A stretch of 64,000 bases of DNA from Anaerolineae bacterium (GCA_021463865.1 JAJTXY010000010.1:62001-126000), one strand, 5' to 3'; counted from the stretch's first letter, positions 27,171 through 36,813 are shown. A program made the numbers and translations. Notes: generated from the letters alone by a model not told the origin.

Positions 27171-27198
27171 ACTATAGCAAATTGGTTAAGACTGTCAA
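27171..27198 (-). promoter_or_regulatory. Predicted ferredoxin promoter
   Basis: On the minus strand, a perfect TTGACA (27198-27193) and TATAGT (27176-27171) are spaced by 16 bases. This is the best consensus promoter I saw in the window. The -10 box overlaps one of the GTTAAC sites. Confidence 0.6.
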
Positions 27199-27239
27199 TC
27201 GAATTAGGATAATTTACAGAAATCATCCAATGATATTAG

Positions 27240-27274
27240 CAAAAAAGGCGAGTCCACGATCATGAACCCGCCTT
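27240..27274 (-). terminator. Rho-independent terminator after sod
   Basis: AAGGCG (27245-27250) pairs with CGCCTT (27269-27274), with further imperfect pairing inside, followed on the minus strand by a T run. It lies 26 bases past the sod stop codon. Confidence 0.7.
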
Positions 27275-27300
27275 CGTAATACTCGATTACGCTGTTGATC

Positions 27301-27921
27301 TTACTTCTTGGCCGCGGCAAAACGTTCGGCCACTGCATTCCAGTCCACTACATTCCAGAAGGCCGTGATGTAGTCGGGGCGTTTGTTTTGATATTTCAGA
27401 TAATAGGCATGTTCCCACACGTCCAGACCGAGAATGGGGGTCAAGCCGGGGGTATCGGTCAGCGGATTGTTTTGGTTGGGGGTGGAGGTAATGGTGAGTG
27501 AGCCGTCACCCTTGACGGACAACCATGCCCAACCAGAGCCAAAACGGGTGGTTGCGGCTTTGGCAAATTCTTCCTTGAATGCGGCAAAGTTGCCAAACGC
27601 GGCATTAATGGCAGATGCCAGCGCACCAGTGGGTTCGCCGCCCCCTTTGGCACTCATAATCGTCCAAAATAGGGTGTGGTTGAAGTGACCACCGCCATTG
27701 TTGAGGACGGCAGTGCGTGACGCTTCTGGTACTTTGTCGAGCGATTTCAGCAAAGTATCAATCGGCAGGGCCGCCAATTCCGGTGAATTTTCGAGCGCTT
27801 TGTTCAAATTGTTGACATACGCCGCGTGATGACGGTCATGATGAATTTCCATTGTCATCGCGTCAATGTGGGGTTCAAGTGCATTAAACGCATACGGCAG
27901 CGGGGGTAGTTCGTGTGCCAT
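27301..27921 (-). CDS. sodA: Superoxide dismutase, Fe/Mn family
   Basis: Converts superoxide to peroxide and oxygen. All four metal ligands are visible: His in [13 protein letters not shown] (first and second His region), His in [11 protein letters not shown], and Asp/His in [13 protein letters not shown]. The [11 protein letters not shown] context favours Mn or a cambialistic enzyme; the metal cannot be fixed by eye. The ATG at 27921 (206 residues) is chosen over an upstream reading because GAGGAG lies 9 bases before it and [10 protein letters not shown] is the typical start. It is divergent from the EamA gene. Confidence 0.95.
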   Translation of the reverse strand: MAHELPPLPYAFNALEPHIDAMTMEIHHDRHHAAYVNNLNKALENSPELAALPIDTLLKSLDKVPEASRTAVLNNGGGHFNHTLFWTIMSAKGGGEPTGALASAINAAFGNFAAFKEEFAKAATTRFGSGWAWLSVKGDGSLTITSTPNQNNPLTDTPGLTPILGLDVWEHAYYLKYQNKRPDYITAFWNVVDWNAVAERFAAAKK

Positions 27922-28068
27922 GTTTTTCTTCTCCTCAAGAAGTTCAACGTTGGTAAAACGTGCGAATGTAATAATAACACGCGCCAAAACGGGCTGCGAA
28001 CTGTACAATAGTCCAGCCGAGATTTCTATTGGATTTCTTATCATTCCACAAAGGACAGTCCAGCCTTT

Positions 28069-28995
28069 ATGAGTGAACAGACGATGACGCAGCGGGCCAG
28101 TATGCCGCGTTGGTGGCCGTTTTTAGTGATGGGGGTCGGCGTATTCGCAGTCTCGACGGCGGCGGTGTTTATCCGCTTGGCCCAAGAGGAGGATGCCCCA
28201 TCTCTGGTTATCGCGGCGGCGCGGATGGTGGTAGCCTCGTTGGTTTTGACGTTGCCTGCGGTGCGCAATTATTCCCATGAACTGCAAAGGCTGACCCGGC
28301 GAGATATTGGTTTTGTGTTGGTTGGGGGTGGAGTGCTGGGACTGCATTTTGCGACATGGATTACCTCACTGGAATATACCTCGGTGGTCAACAGTGTGGT
28401 GTTGGTGACGACCAATCCCTTGTGGGTGGCCGTGCTTGCCCCTATTTTCCTCAAAGAGAAATTAGGCCGATTTACACTCATGGGATTGGCGCTCGCATTT
28501 GGTGGGGGAATTTTGGTGGCGCTAACGGGTTCGGCGGGTGATCCACCCAATCGTTCCGACCCCCTGTTAGGCAATGGCTTGGCGATTATTGGGGCAATCA
28601 TGGCGGCGATCTATTTTGTCATCGGACGACGGCTGCGGGATGGGTTGAGCCTTATCCCCTATGTATGGTTGGTTTACAGCGTGGCAGCGATTGTTCTGGT
28701 GGTTGCGGTGATTGTGACGGGCCAGCAGGTGGGCGGCTTGGCATGGCAGGCGTATTTGTGGATGGCCTTGATGGGATTGACCGCGCAGTTGATTGGGCAT
28801 TCGTCGTTTAATTATGCGCTCGGCTATTTGCCAGCGGCCTATGTCAGTTTGGTGGTGTTGGGAGAGCCGATTGGCAGCGGGATATTGGCGGCAATTTTTC
28901 TGGACGAATGGCCTGTATTGTTTCAGATCGTCGGATCGGCGTTTATCTTGACCGGAATTGGTATCGCCAGCCGGGATCAAATGAATAAGCAGTAG
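28069..28995 (+). CDS. EamA/DMT-superfamily transporter
   Basis: A 308-residue membrane protein of about ten helices made of two five-helix EamA repeats (about 20-150 and 165-300). The [17 protein letters not shown] stretch near the C-terminus is the usual conserved end of the second repeat. Members export metabolites or amino acids; the substrate here is unknown. It is divergent from sod with a 147-base gap. Confidence 0.88.
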   Translation: MSEQTMTQRASMPRWWPFLVMGVGVFAVSTAAVFIRLAQEEDAPSLVIAAARMVVASLVLTLPAVRNYSHELQRLTRRDIGFVLVGGGVLGLHFATWITSLEYTSVVNSVVLVTTNPLWVAVLAPIFLKEKLGRFTLMGLALAFGGGILVALTGSAGDPPNRSDPLLGNGLAIIGAIMAAIYFVIGRRLRDGLSLIPYVWLVYSVAAIVLVVAVIVTGQQVGGLAWQAYLWMALMGLTAQLIGHSSFNYALGYLPAAYVSLVVLGEPIGSGILAAIFLDEWPVLFQIVGSAFILTGIGIASRDQMNKQ

Positions 28996-29018
28996 AAACG
29001 TGCGAATCAGGAGCGGTG

Positions 29019-29393
29019 TTACACTCTTCCAATGAACGCTTTCACTTCCTCAAGGGTTGTATCCAATTTTAACTCTAAGGCATCCCATGAACTGGTACGA
29101 AAAAGGAAGAGTTGGCAATCGGAAGAAATGACTGAGCGATGCCACAAGAAAAACTCCTCGAAAGGAGTTTCAAGACATGCCCAAAACTTCCTTACATGCC
29201 CATATAAATAGACTTCGGAATTGGGCATGGGGATACCGAATACCAGAAAATCAGGCGTCTCCTGAAGTATTTTGGCATTCGGCCATTTTTGAAACAGCAA
29301 TTCTTTGTAATGGGCAGGGTCTATCACAAGATCAGTTGTGCGCTCTTCCCATTCAGCGGGCGGATAGGGCGTAATGTAAAAGTGTGTTGTCAT
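29019..29393 (-). CDS. Conserved-looking small protein of unknown function
   Basis: A 124-residue protein with no signal peptide or membrane segment, rich in aromatic residues (HFYITPYP, HVRKFWACLE, EEFFLWHRSVI). Its ATG overlaps the stop of the preceding solute-binding protein gene (ATGA), which makes it a real, coupled gene. The compact aromatic composition resembles immunity-type or small enzyme-like proteins, but I cannot assign a family. Confidence 0.65.
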   Translation of the reverse strand: MTTHFYITPYPPAEWEERTTDLVIDPAHYKELLFQKWPNAKILQETPDFLVFGIPMPNSEVYLYGHVRKFWACLETPFEEFFLWHRSVISSDCQLFLFRTSSWDALELKLDTTLEEVKAFIGRV

Positions 29394-31171
29394 TGTTCAC
29401 TTTGATACAAAAAGTCGCCGACCCCTGCCCAATCGGGAACGAAGGGCGGGACATCCTGACCGGGGAACAAAGGCACAGCCGGATAGTTCGCCGTCCAAAT
29501 ATTGGTGAGCGTACCATCTCGATACATGTCCGCCAATGTCCAATTGACCAATGTCAAAAAGTCGGCATCGTTGCGCGGGGTCGCCATCACAATTGGACGG
29601 AATAAATCCTCAAAATTGGGCAGCACCGCCCACGCATTACGCGGATATTCAATGGTCAAGGCCTGTAGACGGATGCTATCCGCAAAAATGCCATCCACAT
29701 TGCGCTGATCGAAGATTTCTTCGATGACCTGCTGATTACTGATAAAGCGGTAAATCGCTGGGGAAATTCTCAGGAAATCAACCAAGAATTCAAGGCGTTC
29801 CCCATCGGCAGGGGTGTCTTCGTAATAGCCAATCCAACTCCCCCCGCGAAAACTGCTGATGCCCCCATCGTAGCGCCCATCTTTGACCACCAAAATTTGA
29901 TGCTTGTGATAGTGATAGGGCAGGGAATAGTCCGCACGATCCGCCCCATCCCAGCGCGGACGCACGTTCACCGCGATGTCGGCCTGTCCATTGGCGACCA
30001 AATCTACGCCTGTATCAGCGGTATCGGGCAAAAAGACGATGGTCACGCCCCAGCGCCGTCCCATCTCATACATGATTTCGCGGTTGAGAGGGTCGAGGAA
30101 TCGTTTGTAGAGGGGGTCGGTATCATTCAGGCTGACCCCGGCAACCGTAATGGCTTCTCCATTGCGGATTTTGTCCATGACGGACTGATTCGGGCTGGGA
30201 ATATCAGGGGGGAAATCTTTGACCTCACGAGTGTCGCCGTCGAAATTATCATAGACCGGGATGAGGGCGGCAAAGTTGATGTCTTTGTCGGGAAACCACT
30301 TGCCTGCAATTTCCTTGACGCGGCCACTGGCATAGAGGCGCTGGATGGCGCGATTGACTGGATTACGCAAATTGACATCGTGGCGGCGGAAGGCGATGGC
30401 GTAGAAGTCAAAGCGTACCACCTCCCCAATCAGGCTCATATTTTGGCGTCCGGCCCGCGATAAATCATCCAATTCACCGACCATTGCGGCCACTTCGCCA
30501 TTGGCAAGGGCGTCGAGGGCATCATCTTGGGTGAGATAGCGCACCAATTCCATGCCCGTGCCTGTTTGGGCCATCCATAGCCCCATCGCCTCTTCGCCAC
30601 GACTGCCCGCGATGACACTGACCCGATGGTTAGCTAAATCCGCGATTCTGCCGTAGGGGTCGCCCTGCCGAATGACCATGCGCTGTTCGTTATAATAATA
30701 GGGGTGGGAGTATTCCATCCACTGCTCACCATCGCGGGTGTGAATTTGTTCGCCAATCAATACATCCACTCGCCCACTCAATAGGGCTTGCAGTTGGGTT
30801 TCGGCGGTGACCTGAACAAATTCGACTTCAACCTTGAGGTCAACAGCGATGGCCCGCATCAATTCGGCTTCATAGCCATTCACTTCACCCTTGTCATCCA
30901 ACCACGAAAAAGGTGGTACATTATAGCGCACCCCGACGCGGATTTTGCCCGTGTCCTGTAGGGTGCGAATCCCCGACACGGCTGCTGTTTGGGGGGTAGG
31001 CGTGGGGGTGGCGACAGTGATAGGCGTTGGTGGAACGAGTGTGCCAACTTGGGGCGTGGGGGTTGGCTGGCCCTGACCACTTTGGGCAAAGGTCAGCGGA
31101 CTCATCACCAGCAACCCAAAGGCGCAGGCGATCAATAGACAGGTTACGAACAGAGGTTTAGCTTTCATCAT
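29390..31171 (-). CDS. Secreted protein with two tandem family 3 solute-binding domains
   Basis: 593 residues: a signal peptide (about 1-30, ending LTFAQS), a Thr/Pro linker (about 34-65), and two SBP_bac_3 domains, about 70-300 (IRVGVRYNVPPFSWLDDKGEVNGYE split over the first strand, typical of polar amino acid binding proteins) and about 345-580 (ITVAGVSLND, DLVANGQADIAV). No lipobox Cys follows the signal, so it may be secreted or held by the uncleaved helix. No permease or ATPase is nearby. It overlaps nadD by 14 bases upstream and the 124-residue gene by 4 downstream, so all three are one operon. A sensory or scavenging role is possible. Confidence 0.88.
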   Translation of the reverse strand: MMKAKPLFVTCLLIACAFGLLVMSPLTFAQSGQGQPTPTPQVGTLVPPTPITVATPTPTPQTAAVSGIRTLQDTGKIRVGVRYNVPPFSWLDDKGEVNGYEAELMRAIAVDLKVEVEFVQVTAETQLQALLSGRVDVLIGEQIHTRDGEQWMEYSHPYYYNEQRMVIRQGDPYGRIADLANHRVSVIAGSRGEEAMGLWMAQTGTGMELVRYLTQDDALDALANGEVAAMVGELDDLSRAGRQNMSLIGEVVRFDFYAIAFRRHDVNLRNPVNRAIQRLYASGRVKEIAGKWFPDKDINFAALIPVYDNFDGDTREVKDFPPDIPSPNQSVMDKIRNGEAITVAGVSLNDTDPLYKRFLDPLNREIMYEMGRRWGVTIVFLPDTADTGVDLVANGQADIAVNVRPRWDGADRADYSLPYHYHKHQILVVKDGRYDGGISSFRGGSWIGYYEDTPADGERLEFLVDFLRISPAIYRFISNQQVIEEIFDQRNVDGIFADSIRLQALTIEYPRNAWAVLPNFEDLFRPIVMATPRNDADFLTLVNWTLADMYRDGTLTNIWTANYPAVPLFPGQDVPPFVPDWAGVGDFLYQSEQ

Positions 31172-31904
31172 CTTTTGACACAGTATACAGTTGATGTTCG
31201 GTCAAATAGTTCAGGACGGATTCGGGAACACGATAGCGAATCGAGCGTCCTTGTTTAATTCGGGTGACAATTTCCGTTGAAGAAATCTCGATTTCGGGCG
31301 CTTCCAGAAAATAGAGTTTTTCCAATAATCCCGACAGGCGGCGGGTCAACGTTGAGAGGTCTGGATAGACATCAGGGCGCTGCATCACCACCAATGTCGT
31401 CATCCGCAAAATTTCATCGGGCTGCGACCATGACAGAAAATCGCGCAGGGAATCACTGCCCATTAGAAAGAATAGCTCGGCATCGGGATAATCGCGGTGA
31501 AACATAGCAATCATATCTACGGCGTAATGCGGCCCCGGACGATCCATATCTGCGCGGGAAGTCGTAAAACGTGAATTTCCATCTATCGCCAATTTCACCA
31601 TTGCCAGACGATCCTCGGCGGGGGCACGCGGCAGGCCGATTTTGTGTGGTGGATTGGATGCGGGTACGAAAAATACGCAGTCCAGTTCAAGGCTGTCGGC
31701 TGCGGTTTCGGCGAGAATCAAGTGTCCCAGATGGGGCGGGTTGAAAGTGCCGCCAAAAATTCCGATGCGCTTATAGCTCAAGCGAATACCTTCCGTTTCG
31801 ATTGCGGGATAAGTGTGCCGGGACGAATCATTTTTGTCTAATGCGCCTTGCCCACGATAGGCTGACTCAATGGGTGGAAATGAAGAAAATAAAGGATAGG
31901 CCAT
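31158..31904 (-). CDS. nadD: Nicotinate-nucleotide adenylyltransferase
   Basis: Transfers AMP to nicotinate mononucleotide in NAD synthesis. The nucleotide-binding signature GIFGGTFNPPHLGHL and the later ISSTEIVTRIKQGRSIRYRVP-type ISSTxIR motif are clear. Family members have about 200 residues and begin close to the GIFGG motif. The long start at 31904 adds about 45 residues of no evident homology; a TTG at 31781, with GGAAGG 8 bases before it, would give 207 residues and is a serious alternative. It lies downstream of the lyase gene and overlaps the solute-binding protein gene by 14 bases. Confidence 0.88.
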   Translation of the reverse strand: MAYPLFSSFPPIESAYRGQGALDKNDSSRHTYPAIETEGIRLSYKRIGIFGGTFNPPHLGHLILAETAADSLELDCVFFVPASNPPHKIGLPRAPAEDRLAMVKLAIDGNSRFTTSRADMDRPGPHYAVDMIAMFHRDYPDAELFFLMGSDSLRDFLSWSQPDEILRMTTLVVMQRPDVYPDLSTLTRRLSGLLEKLYFLEAPEIEISSTEIVTRIKQGRSIRYRVPESVLNYLTEHQLYTVSKDDES

Positions 31905-31954
31905 AACGTGCGACCTATCCCAAGCATTTGATTCTGGACATGAGTGCTGAAAAA

Positions 31955-33409
31955 TCAGCCACCACCGCCACCGACGCCTTCAATGATGCCGCCTTCGGTC
32001 ATGCGACGGGCATCGAGCGCCTTAATCGCGTCTTCGCGGGTCATGTAGCCGAGTTCGACCACCACATCCACGATGGAGCGACCTTCATACATGGCTTTCT
32101 TGGCGACTTCGGCACCCTTCAGATAACCGATAATCGGGTTGAGGGCCGTCACCAAAATGGCATTTTTGCCCAGCCACCCTTCGGCTTTTTCGGCATTGGC
32201 GGTCAGACCCACCACACATTTTTCAGTGAAGGCTTTGACGGAGCCAATGATGACGTGCATCATCTCGAACAGGTTATGGGCGATAATCGGCATCATTACG
32301 TTGAGTTCAAGCTGACCTGCTTGGCCTGCCATCATCACCGTTAAGTCATTGCCGATGACATGGAACATCGCCATATCGAGCATTTCCGCCAAGACAGGGT
32401 TGACCTTACCGGGCATGATGCTGGAGCCGGGCTGCACCGCGGGCAGTCGGATTTCATCGAGACCCGTGCTGGGGCCGCTGGAAAGCAGACGGAAATCGTT
32501 GGCGATGCGGATCAAATCTTGCGCGAGGGTACGCAACGCCCCGGAGAAAAACACCGCGTCTTGCATACTTTGCATACTCTCGAACAGGTCGTCGCTTTCT
32601 TCAAGGTCAATGCCCGTCAATTCGCCCAATTTTTTGACCATGCGGCTGTGGTATTCGACATGGGCGTTCAGGCCAGTGCCCGTCGCAGTGCCGCCAATCC
32701 CCAGACGACGCAGGCCATCGGCGGCAAGGTTGATTTTTTGAATATTGCGCTCAATGGCTTTGGCATAGGCACCAAATTCCTGACCGAGGCGGACGGGTAC
32801 GGCGTCTTGTAAATGAGTACGTCCACTCTTGACCACGCCATCAAATTCTTTGGCCTTGTCTTCGAGGGCGATTTGGAGCTTCGTCAAGACGGCCAATAAT
32901 TCGTCCAAGCGCCATAGGCAGCCCAAACGAACGGCGGTAGGGATGGTGTCGTTGGTAGATTGGGCCATGTTCACATGGTCGTTGGGGTTGACGGGCTTTT
33001 TGGGATTATCAATGGCATAGCCGATGAGTTGATTGGCGCGGTTGGAGATCACTTCATTGGTGTTCATATTTTGGCTAGTGCCCGCACCGGCTTGGAAGGG
33101 GTCTACCACAAAATGGTCATTCCATTTACCAGCAATAACTTCATCCGCCGCCGCCATGACTGCTTTGGCGATCTCGGCTCCGCTGGTCTTTTTGCCATCT
33201 ACCTCTTTGTCTTGGAATAGGCCCAAATCGAGGTTGACCTCTGCTGCCGCACGCTTGATGGTCGCCATTGACCAAATAAAGGCCGGATAGCAGCGTCCGC
33301 CTGAGACAGGGAAATTAAGCACGGCACGTTGCGTCTGTGCGCCGTATAATGCACTGGCGGGGACTTGTAGCTCGCCAAGCGAATCTTTTTCGATACGGAA
33401 GTCTGACAT
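31955..33409 (-). CDS. Aspartase/class II fumarase superfamily lyase
   Basis: A 484-residue enzyme with the superfamily signature GSSIMPGKVNP and GRTHLQDAVP. It interconverts fumarate with either aspartate plus ammonia or malate. LQDAVPVRLGQEF, VIGNDLTV and AGQAGQLELNVM resemble Bacillus-type aspartate ammonia-lyase more than FumC, while the His in GRTHLQDA occurs in both, so aspartase is somewhat favoured over fumarase. The ATG at 33409 is chosen over a TTG at 33436 because the TTG precedes the CAGGAG site. The protein ends in a Gly-rich tail. It is the first gene of the nadD group; aspartate is a precursor for NAD synthesis, which would fit. Confidence 0.88.
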   Translation of the reverse strand: MSDFRIEKDSLGELQVPASALYGAQTQRAVLNFPVSGGRCYPAFIWSMATIKRAAAEVNLDLGLFQDKEVDGKKTSGAEIAKAVMAAADEVIAGKWNDHFVVDPFQAGAGTSQNMNTNEVISNRANQLIGYAIDNPKKPVNPNDHVNMAQSTNDTIPTAVRLGCLWRLDELLAVLTKLQIALEDKAKEFDGVVKSGRTHLQDAVPVRLGQEFGAYAKAIERNIQKINLAADGLRRLGIGGTATGTGLNAHVEYHSRMVKKLGELTGIDLEESDDLFESMQSMQDAVFFSGALRTLAQDLIRIANDFRLLSSGPSTGLDEIRLPAVQPGSSIMPGKVNPVLAEMLDMAMFHVIGNDLTVMMAGQAGQLELNVMMPIIAHNLFEMMHVIIGSVKAFTEKCVVGLTANAEKAEGWLGKNAILVTALNPIIGYLKGAEVAKKAMYEGRSIVDVVVELGYMTREDAIKALDARRMTEGGIIEGVGGGGG

Positions 33410-33573
33410 GGGGTAAAAGGTACTCCTGAGTTTCAAGGTCGAATGAAAGCAATTTAATATTGGTTGGTGGTCAGTTTAACGCAGAGTTGATAACCGGACA
33501 ATGACAAAAGACCCATTCTGGGATTAATATTTGATGTAAGGGGAATTCCAGCTAAACAGAAACTAAGTGCCGT

Positions 33574-34458
33574 ATGACACATCAACATCCACCATTCATG
33601 CCTGCTAAACCTGCTGCCATCTCCCGGCGGGATTTTTTGGCCTTATCCGGCTTGGGGGTTGCCGGAGCGTTGGCTTGTGCCGGAATAACTGCCATTGGGT
33701 TTTCAGTGGTCAATGAGGAAACGCCCAATCCCACCGCAATCCTACCCACTCGCACACCTGACCCCGCACGTTTGGCGCGATTCAAGCAGGTTGATCGCCC
33801 TCCGATTATCCCTCGTGAAGAATGGGGAGCACGGGCTGTTAATCATGAGGCCGAAGAAGAATTTGGATTTTATTCGTTAGATAATCCCGAAGGTTGGCGC
33901 GAATATGACGTTGATTTGCGAGAAGCCTATCAAACCGTTGTGATTCATCACTCATCGCTGTATGAGATGGATGACGACACTACGATACACGAGATTCAAA
34001 ACTTGCATCTGGATGAGCGCGGATGGGCCGATATTGCCTATCATTTTGGGGTGGGATTGACAGGTAAGGTTTACGAAGGGCGCAAGATGTCGGCACGGGG
34101 CACCCACACCGAATTGCATAATACGGGTAGTTTGGGAATCTGTCTATTTGGGAATTTTGAAGAAATATCACCGACCCAAACGCAACTAGACAATACACAG
34201 GCATTGGTCAATTGGTTGGCAATTCGGTTAAGTCTCACCCACTTGGCGGCCCATCGGGAGTTTAATGATACAACGGTATGCCCCGGCGCAAATCTCTATC
34301 CGGTGTTAGACAAAATGGCAGAACGAGCATTCTTGCAGCGGGGGACAGGAGGGTATGTGTCGCCACCGGAGCAAGTGATGACTCCCAGCCCCGATGCGAC
34401 TAACCTGTCCTATGAAATTGGCAAATGTGATTGCTGTTGCAGCCGAAACACCTTCTAA
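33574..34458 (+). CDS. Tat-exported N-acetylmuramoyl-L-alanine amidase/PGRP-like protein
   Basis: Likely cleaves the amide bond in peptidoglycan outside the membrane. A twin-arginine signal SRRDFLALSG (about 17-27) precedes a hydrophobic stretch. The amidase_2/PGRP domain (about 78-250) shows the zinc ligands His125 or His126 (VIHHSS), His227 (AAHREF) and Cys236 (VCPG), plus Tyr156. The C-terminus ends in an unusual CDCCC cluster. It is divergent from the lyase gene and is followed by a GbsR-like regulator. Confidence 0.88.
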   Translation: MTHQHPPFMPAKPAAISRRDFLALSGLGVAGALACAGITAIGFSVVNEETPNPTAILPTRTPDPARLARFKQVDRPPIIPREEWGARAVNHEAEEEFGFYSLDNPEGWREYDVDLREAYQTVVIHHSSLYEMDDDTTIHEIQNLHLDERGWADIAYHFGVGLTGKVYEGRKMSARGTHTELHNTGSLGICLFGNFEEISPTQTQLDNTQALVNWLAIRLSLTHLAAHREFNDTTVCPGANLYPVLDKMAERAFLQRGTGGYVSPPEQVMTPSPDATNLSYEIGKCDCCCSRNTF

Positions 34459-34544
34459 AATATTGGCGGATGACACTATCGCATTTAGCCTGACGGTATA
34501 ATATGATTATTTCCAAAGTGGTGTGTGGCAAGGATTATCATTAG

Positions 34545-35117
34545 ATGAGTGATGTAACCAATCAAGGCATAAATTTGGATCAGACACTACAGGCGGTCAA
34601 TGATAGTATGTTGGAGGGCTTGGGCCAATTGGCCGATTATTTTGGCTATAACAAGGTCATGGGCCAACTCTATGGTGCACTGCTGTTAAGTCCGGGTCCG
34701 CTGAGTCTGGACGATTTGGTGGAGCATCTGGGTAAAAGCAAAGCCAGCATCAGCATGAATATCCGCACGTTGGAAAACATGGGGATTGTGCGCGAGGTAT
34801 GGGTGCGCGAGACCCGTAAGAAATATTATGAGGCCGAAAGTGATTTATGGCAGGTTATCCAAAATGTCATCGGCAGCCGCGAAATTCGTGATATTGACCG
34901 TGCCTTGAGTGTGTTAGAGACTAGCATCAACCAACTGCGCGAAAAAATGCCGACGATGGATGCCGATTTGAAAAAAACCGCCACGCATTATGTTACGCAG
35001 ATAGATCAACTGTCGGATTTTTTTAAGTTAGCCCGCTACCTGTTGACGAGTATTTTGCAGCAGGGGCGTGATTTTGATATGAACGGGATCATGGATGGTC
35101 CCGATAGCGAGAAATAG
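34545..35117 (+). CDS. GbsR/MarR-family transcriptional regulator
   Basis: A 190-residue DNA-binding protein. The winged helix (about 35-105) has LSLDDLVEHLGKSKASISMNIRTL as helix-turn-helix, beginning with the GbsR-type pattern of GYNKVMGQLYGALLLS. The C-terminal helices (about 110-185) likely dimerise. Bacillus GbsR senses choline for glycine betaine synthesis; no osmoprotectant genes are nearby, so the ligand and targets are unknown. It ends 10 bases before obg and may be co-transcribed with it. Confidence 0.85.
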   Translation: MSDVTNQGINLDQTLQAVNDSMLEGLGQLADYFGYNKVMGQLYGALLLSPGPLSLDDLVEHLGKSKASISMNIRTLENMGIVREVWVRETRKKYYEAESDLWQVIQNVIGSREIRDIDRALSVLETSINQLREKMPTMDADLKKTATHYVTQIDQLSDFFKLARYLLTSILQQGRDFDMNGIMDGPDSEK

Positions 35118-35127
35118 CGAGATAAGC

Positions 35128-36474
35128 ATGACACAGCAGTTTTTGGATGAAGCCCGCGTATTTGTCAAAAGCGGCGACGGTGGGGATGGACGGATTAGTT
35201 TTCGGCGGGAGAAATTTGCCCCGCGTGGTGGCCCGGATGGAGGAGATGGGGGACATGGCGGAAATGTCATTTTGGTTGCCAATCCCAAAATTAATACGCT
35301 CCAGTCGCTCGCCAATAAGGTTCACTTTCGGGCAGAATCGGGTGTGGCAGGTGGGATCGCACTGCGAACGGGAGCAACCGCCGCCGATTTAGAAATTGAA
35401 GTGCCTGTCGGGACAATTGTCCGGGATGATGACGGCAACTTCATCGCTGACTTAACCAGACCTGCCCAGCGCGTGATTGTTGCCAAAGGTGGACGCGGGG
35501 GTAAGGGCAACACCAAATTTAAGAGCAGCACCAATCAAGCCCCGCGTGTGGCCGAAAAAGGCGAACCGGGGGAGGAAAAGTGGCTCAATCTTGAATTGAA
35601 ACTGATGGCGGACGTGGGCATTGTTGGCGTACCCAACGCGGGCAAGAGCACTCTACTGTCGGTTATCTCTAATGCCAAACCAAAGGTTGCCGATTATCCC
35701 TTCACCACCCTGATTCCTAATCTGGGCATGGTTCGCCTCGATTATCGGGATATGGTGGTCGCCGACATCCCCGGTCTGGTTGAAGGGGCGAGTCAGGGAG
35801 TAGGCTTGGGGCACGATTTCTTAAAGCACATTCAGCGTACCCGTGTCCTCATTCATATGCTGGATGGGGCAGGTGCAAACCCATTGGCAGACTATCACCA
35901 GATTAACACTGAATTGGCGCTGTTCGATGAGAAGTTGTTGAAGAGGCCAACGGTGGTGGTCATCAACAAAATGGACTTGCCGGAAGCCCAAGCCGCTTGG
36001 CCCAAATTGCAGACCGAACTTCGCAAACTGGGTCGTGAACCGATGGCACTATCCGCTGCAACACAACAAGGGACTCGTGAATTGATTTATAAGGCCTTCG
36101 AGATGTTGGACAGCCTGCCTGATGAAACTGAGACTCCTATACAAGAAGCCGAAGAAGTGCGGGTGTATCGTCTGGTAGAGGATGAATTGGCCTTTAAGAT
36201 TTCGCGCCGCATGGATGGCAGTTTCCAAGTATCTGGTAAACGCATCGAACGGGCGGCTCAAATGACCTATTGGGATTATGACGAAGCGTTGATGCGCTTC
36301 CAAAAAATCCTAGAGGCGATGGGTGTCTCCGAAGCACTAGAGAAAGCAGGCGTGAAGCCGGGTGATACGGTGTACATTGGCGAAATGGAACTCGAATGGG
36401 GTGATGAGTCCTATGGTGATGAAGAACCAGAAGACGAGGTTGATGATTTGGATGAGAACGACAGCGAAGATTAG
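35128..36474 (+). CDS. obg: GTPase Obg
   Basis: Ribosome-associated GTPase needed for large-subunit assembly and growth control. The Gly-rich Obg domain (about 1-158) has GDGGDGRISFRREKF and GGPDGGDGGHGG; the G domain has GVPNAGKST (G1), PFTT (G2), DIPGLVEGA (G3), NKMD (G4) and SAA (G5). The C-terminal OCT domain (about 345-425) is present, followed by an acidic tail (EPEDEVDDLDEND). The start at 35128 gives 448 residues and the standard beginning. It overlaps the convergent small membrane protein gene by 4 bases. Confidence 0.96.
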   Translation: MTQQFLDEARVFVKSGDGGDGRISFRREKFAPRGGPDGGDGGHGGNVILVANPKINTLQSLANKVHFRAESGVAGGIALRTGATAADLEIEVPVGTIVRDDDGNFIADLTRPAQRVIVAKGGRGGKGNTKFKSSTNQAPRVAEKGEPGEEKWLNLELKLMADVGIVGVPNAGKSTLLSVISNAKPKVADYPFTTLIPNLGMVRLDYRDMVVADIPGLVEGASQGVGLGHDFLKHIQRTRVLIHMLDGAGANPLADYHQINTELALFDEKLLKRPTVVVINKMDLPEAQAAWPKLQTELRKLGREPMALSAATQQGTRELIYKAFEMLDSLPDETETPIQEAEEVRVYRLVEDELAFKISRRMDGSFQVSGKRIERAAQMTYWDYDEALMRFQKILEAMGVSEALEKAGVKPGDTVYIGEMELEWGDESYGDEEPEDEVDDLDENDSED

Positions 36475-36764
36475 TTCTTCAATTCAAAGCCCCGCCTGAA
36501 TTCAAGCTGCATAATGCGCGTCACGGCAAGCATCGTAAGGAAAACCAAGAAGGTTGGCAGGAAGTAGGCCCACTGCGCTTGACTGACAACTGTTATGAGC
36601 ATTAGGCTACCTATCCCTGCTGATTTGAATAAGAGTGCCCCTCCGACGGCGCGGGTCGTGCGTTGGCGTGGGGGCGTTTGCGTATCAAGCAAAATGACCA
36701 AGATGCCATAACATGGTGGAGTGATGACCAACAGGATTAGGGCAAGTGCGATGAGGGTGGGCAT
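36471..36764 (-). CDS. Small membrane protein of unknown function
   Basis: 97 residues with three hydrophobic segments separated by short basic loops. GGAG lies 9 bases before the ATG, which supports translation. It lies 49 bases downstream of the metal ATPase gene on the same strand and could be co-transcribed. No family is recognised. Confidence 0.6.
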   Translation of the reverse strand: MPTLIALALILLVITPPCYGILVILLDTQTPPRQRTTRAVGGALLFKSAGIGSLMLITVVSQAQWAYFLPTFLVFLTMLAVTRIMQLEFRRGFELKN

Positions 36765-36813
36765 GGATGTTTCTCCCCAAAGAACGATGGCTGTCCACCC
36801 TCATTATAATCCG

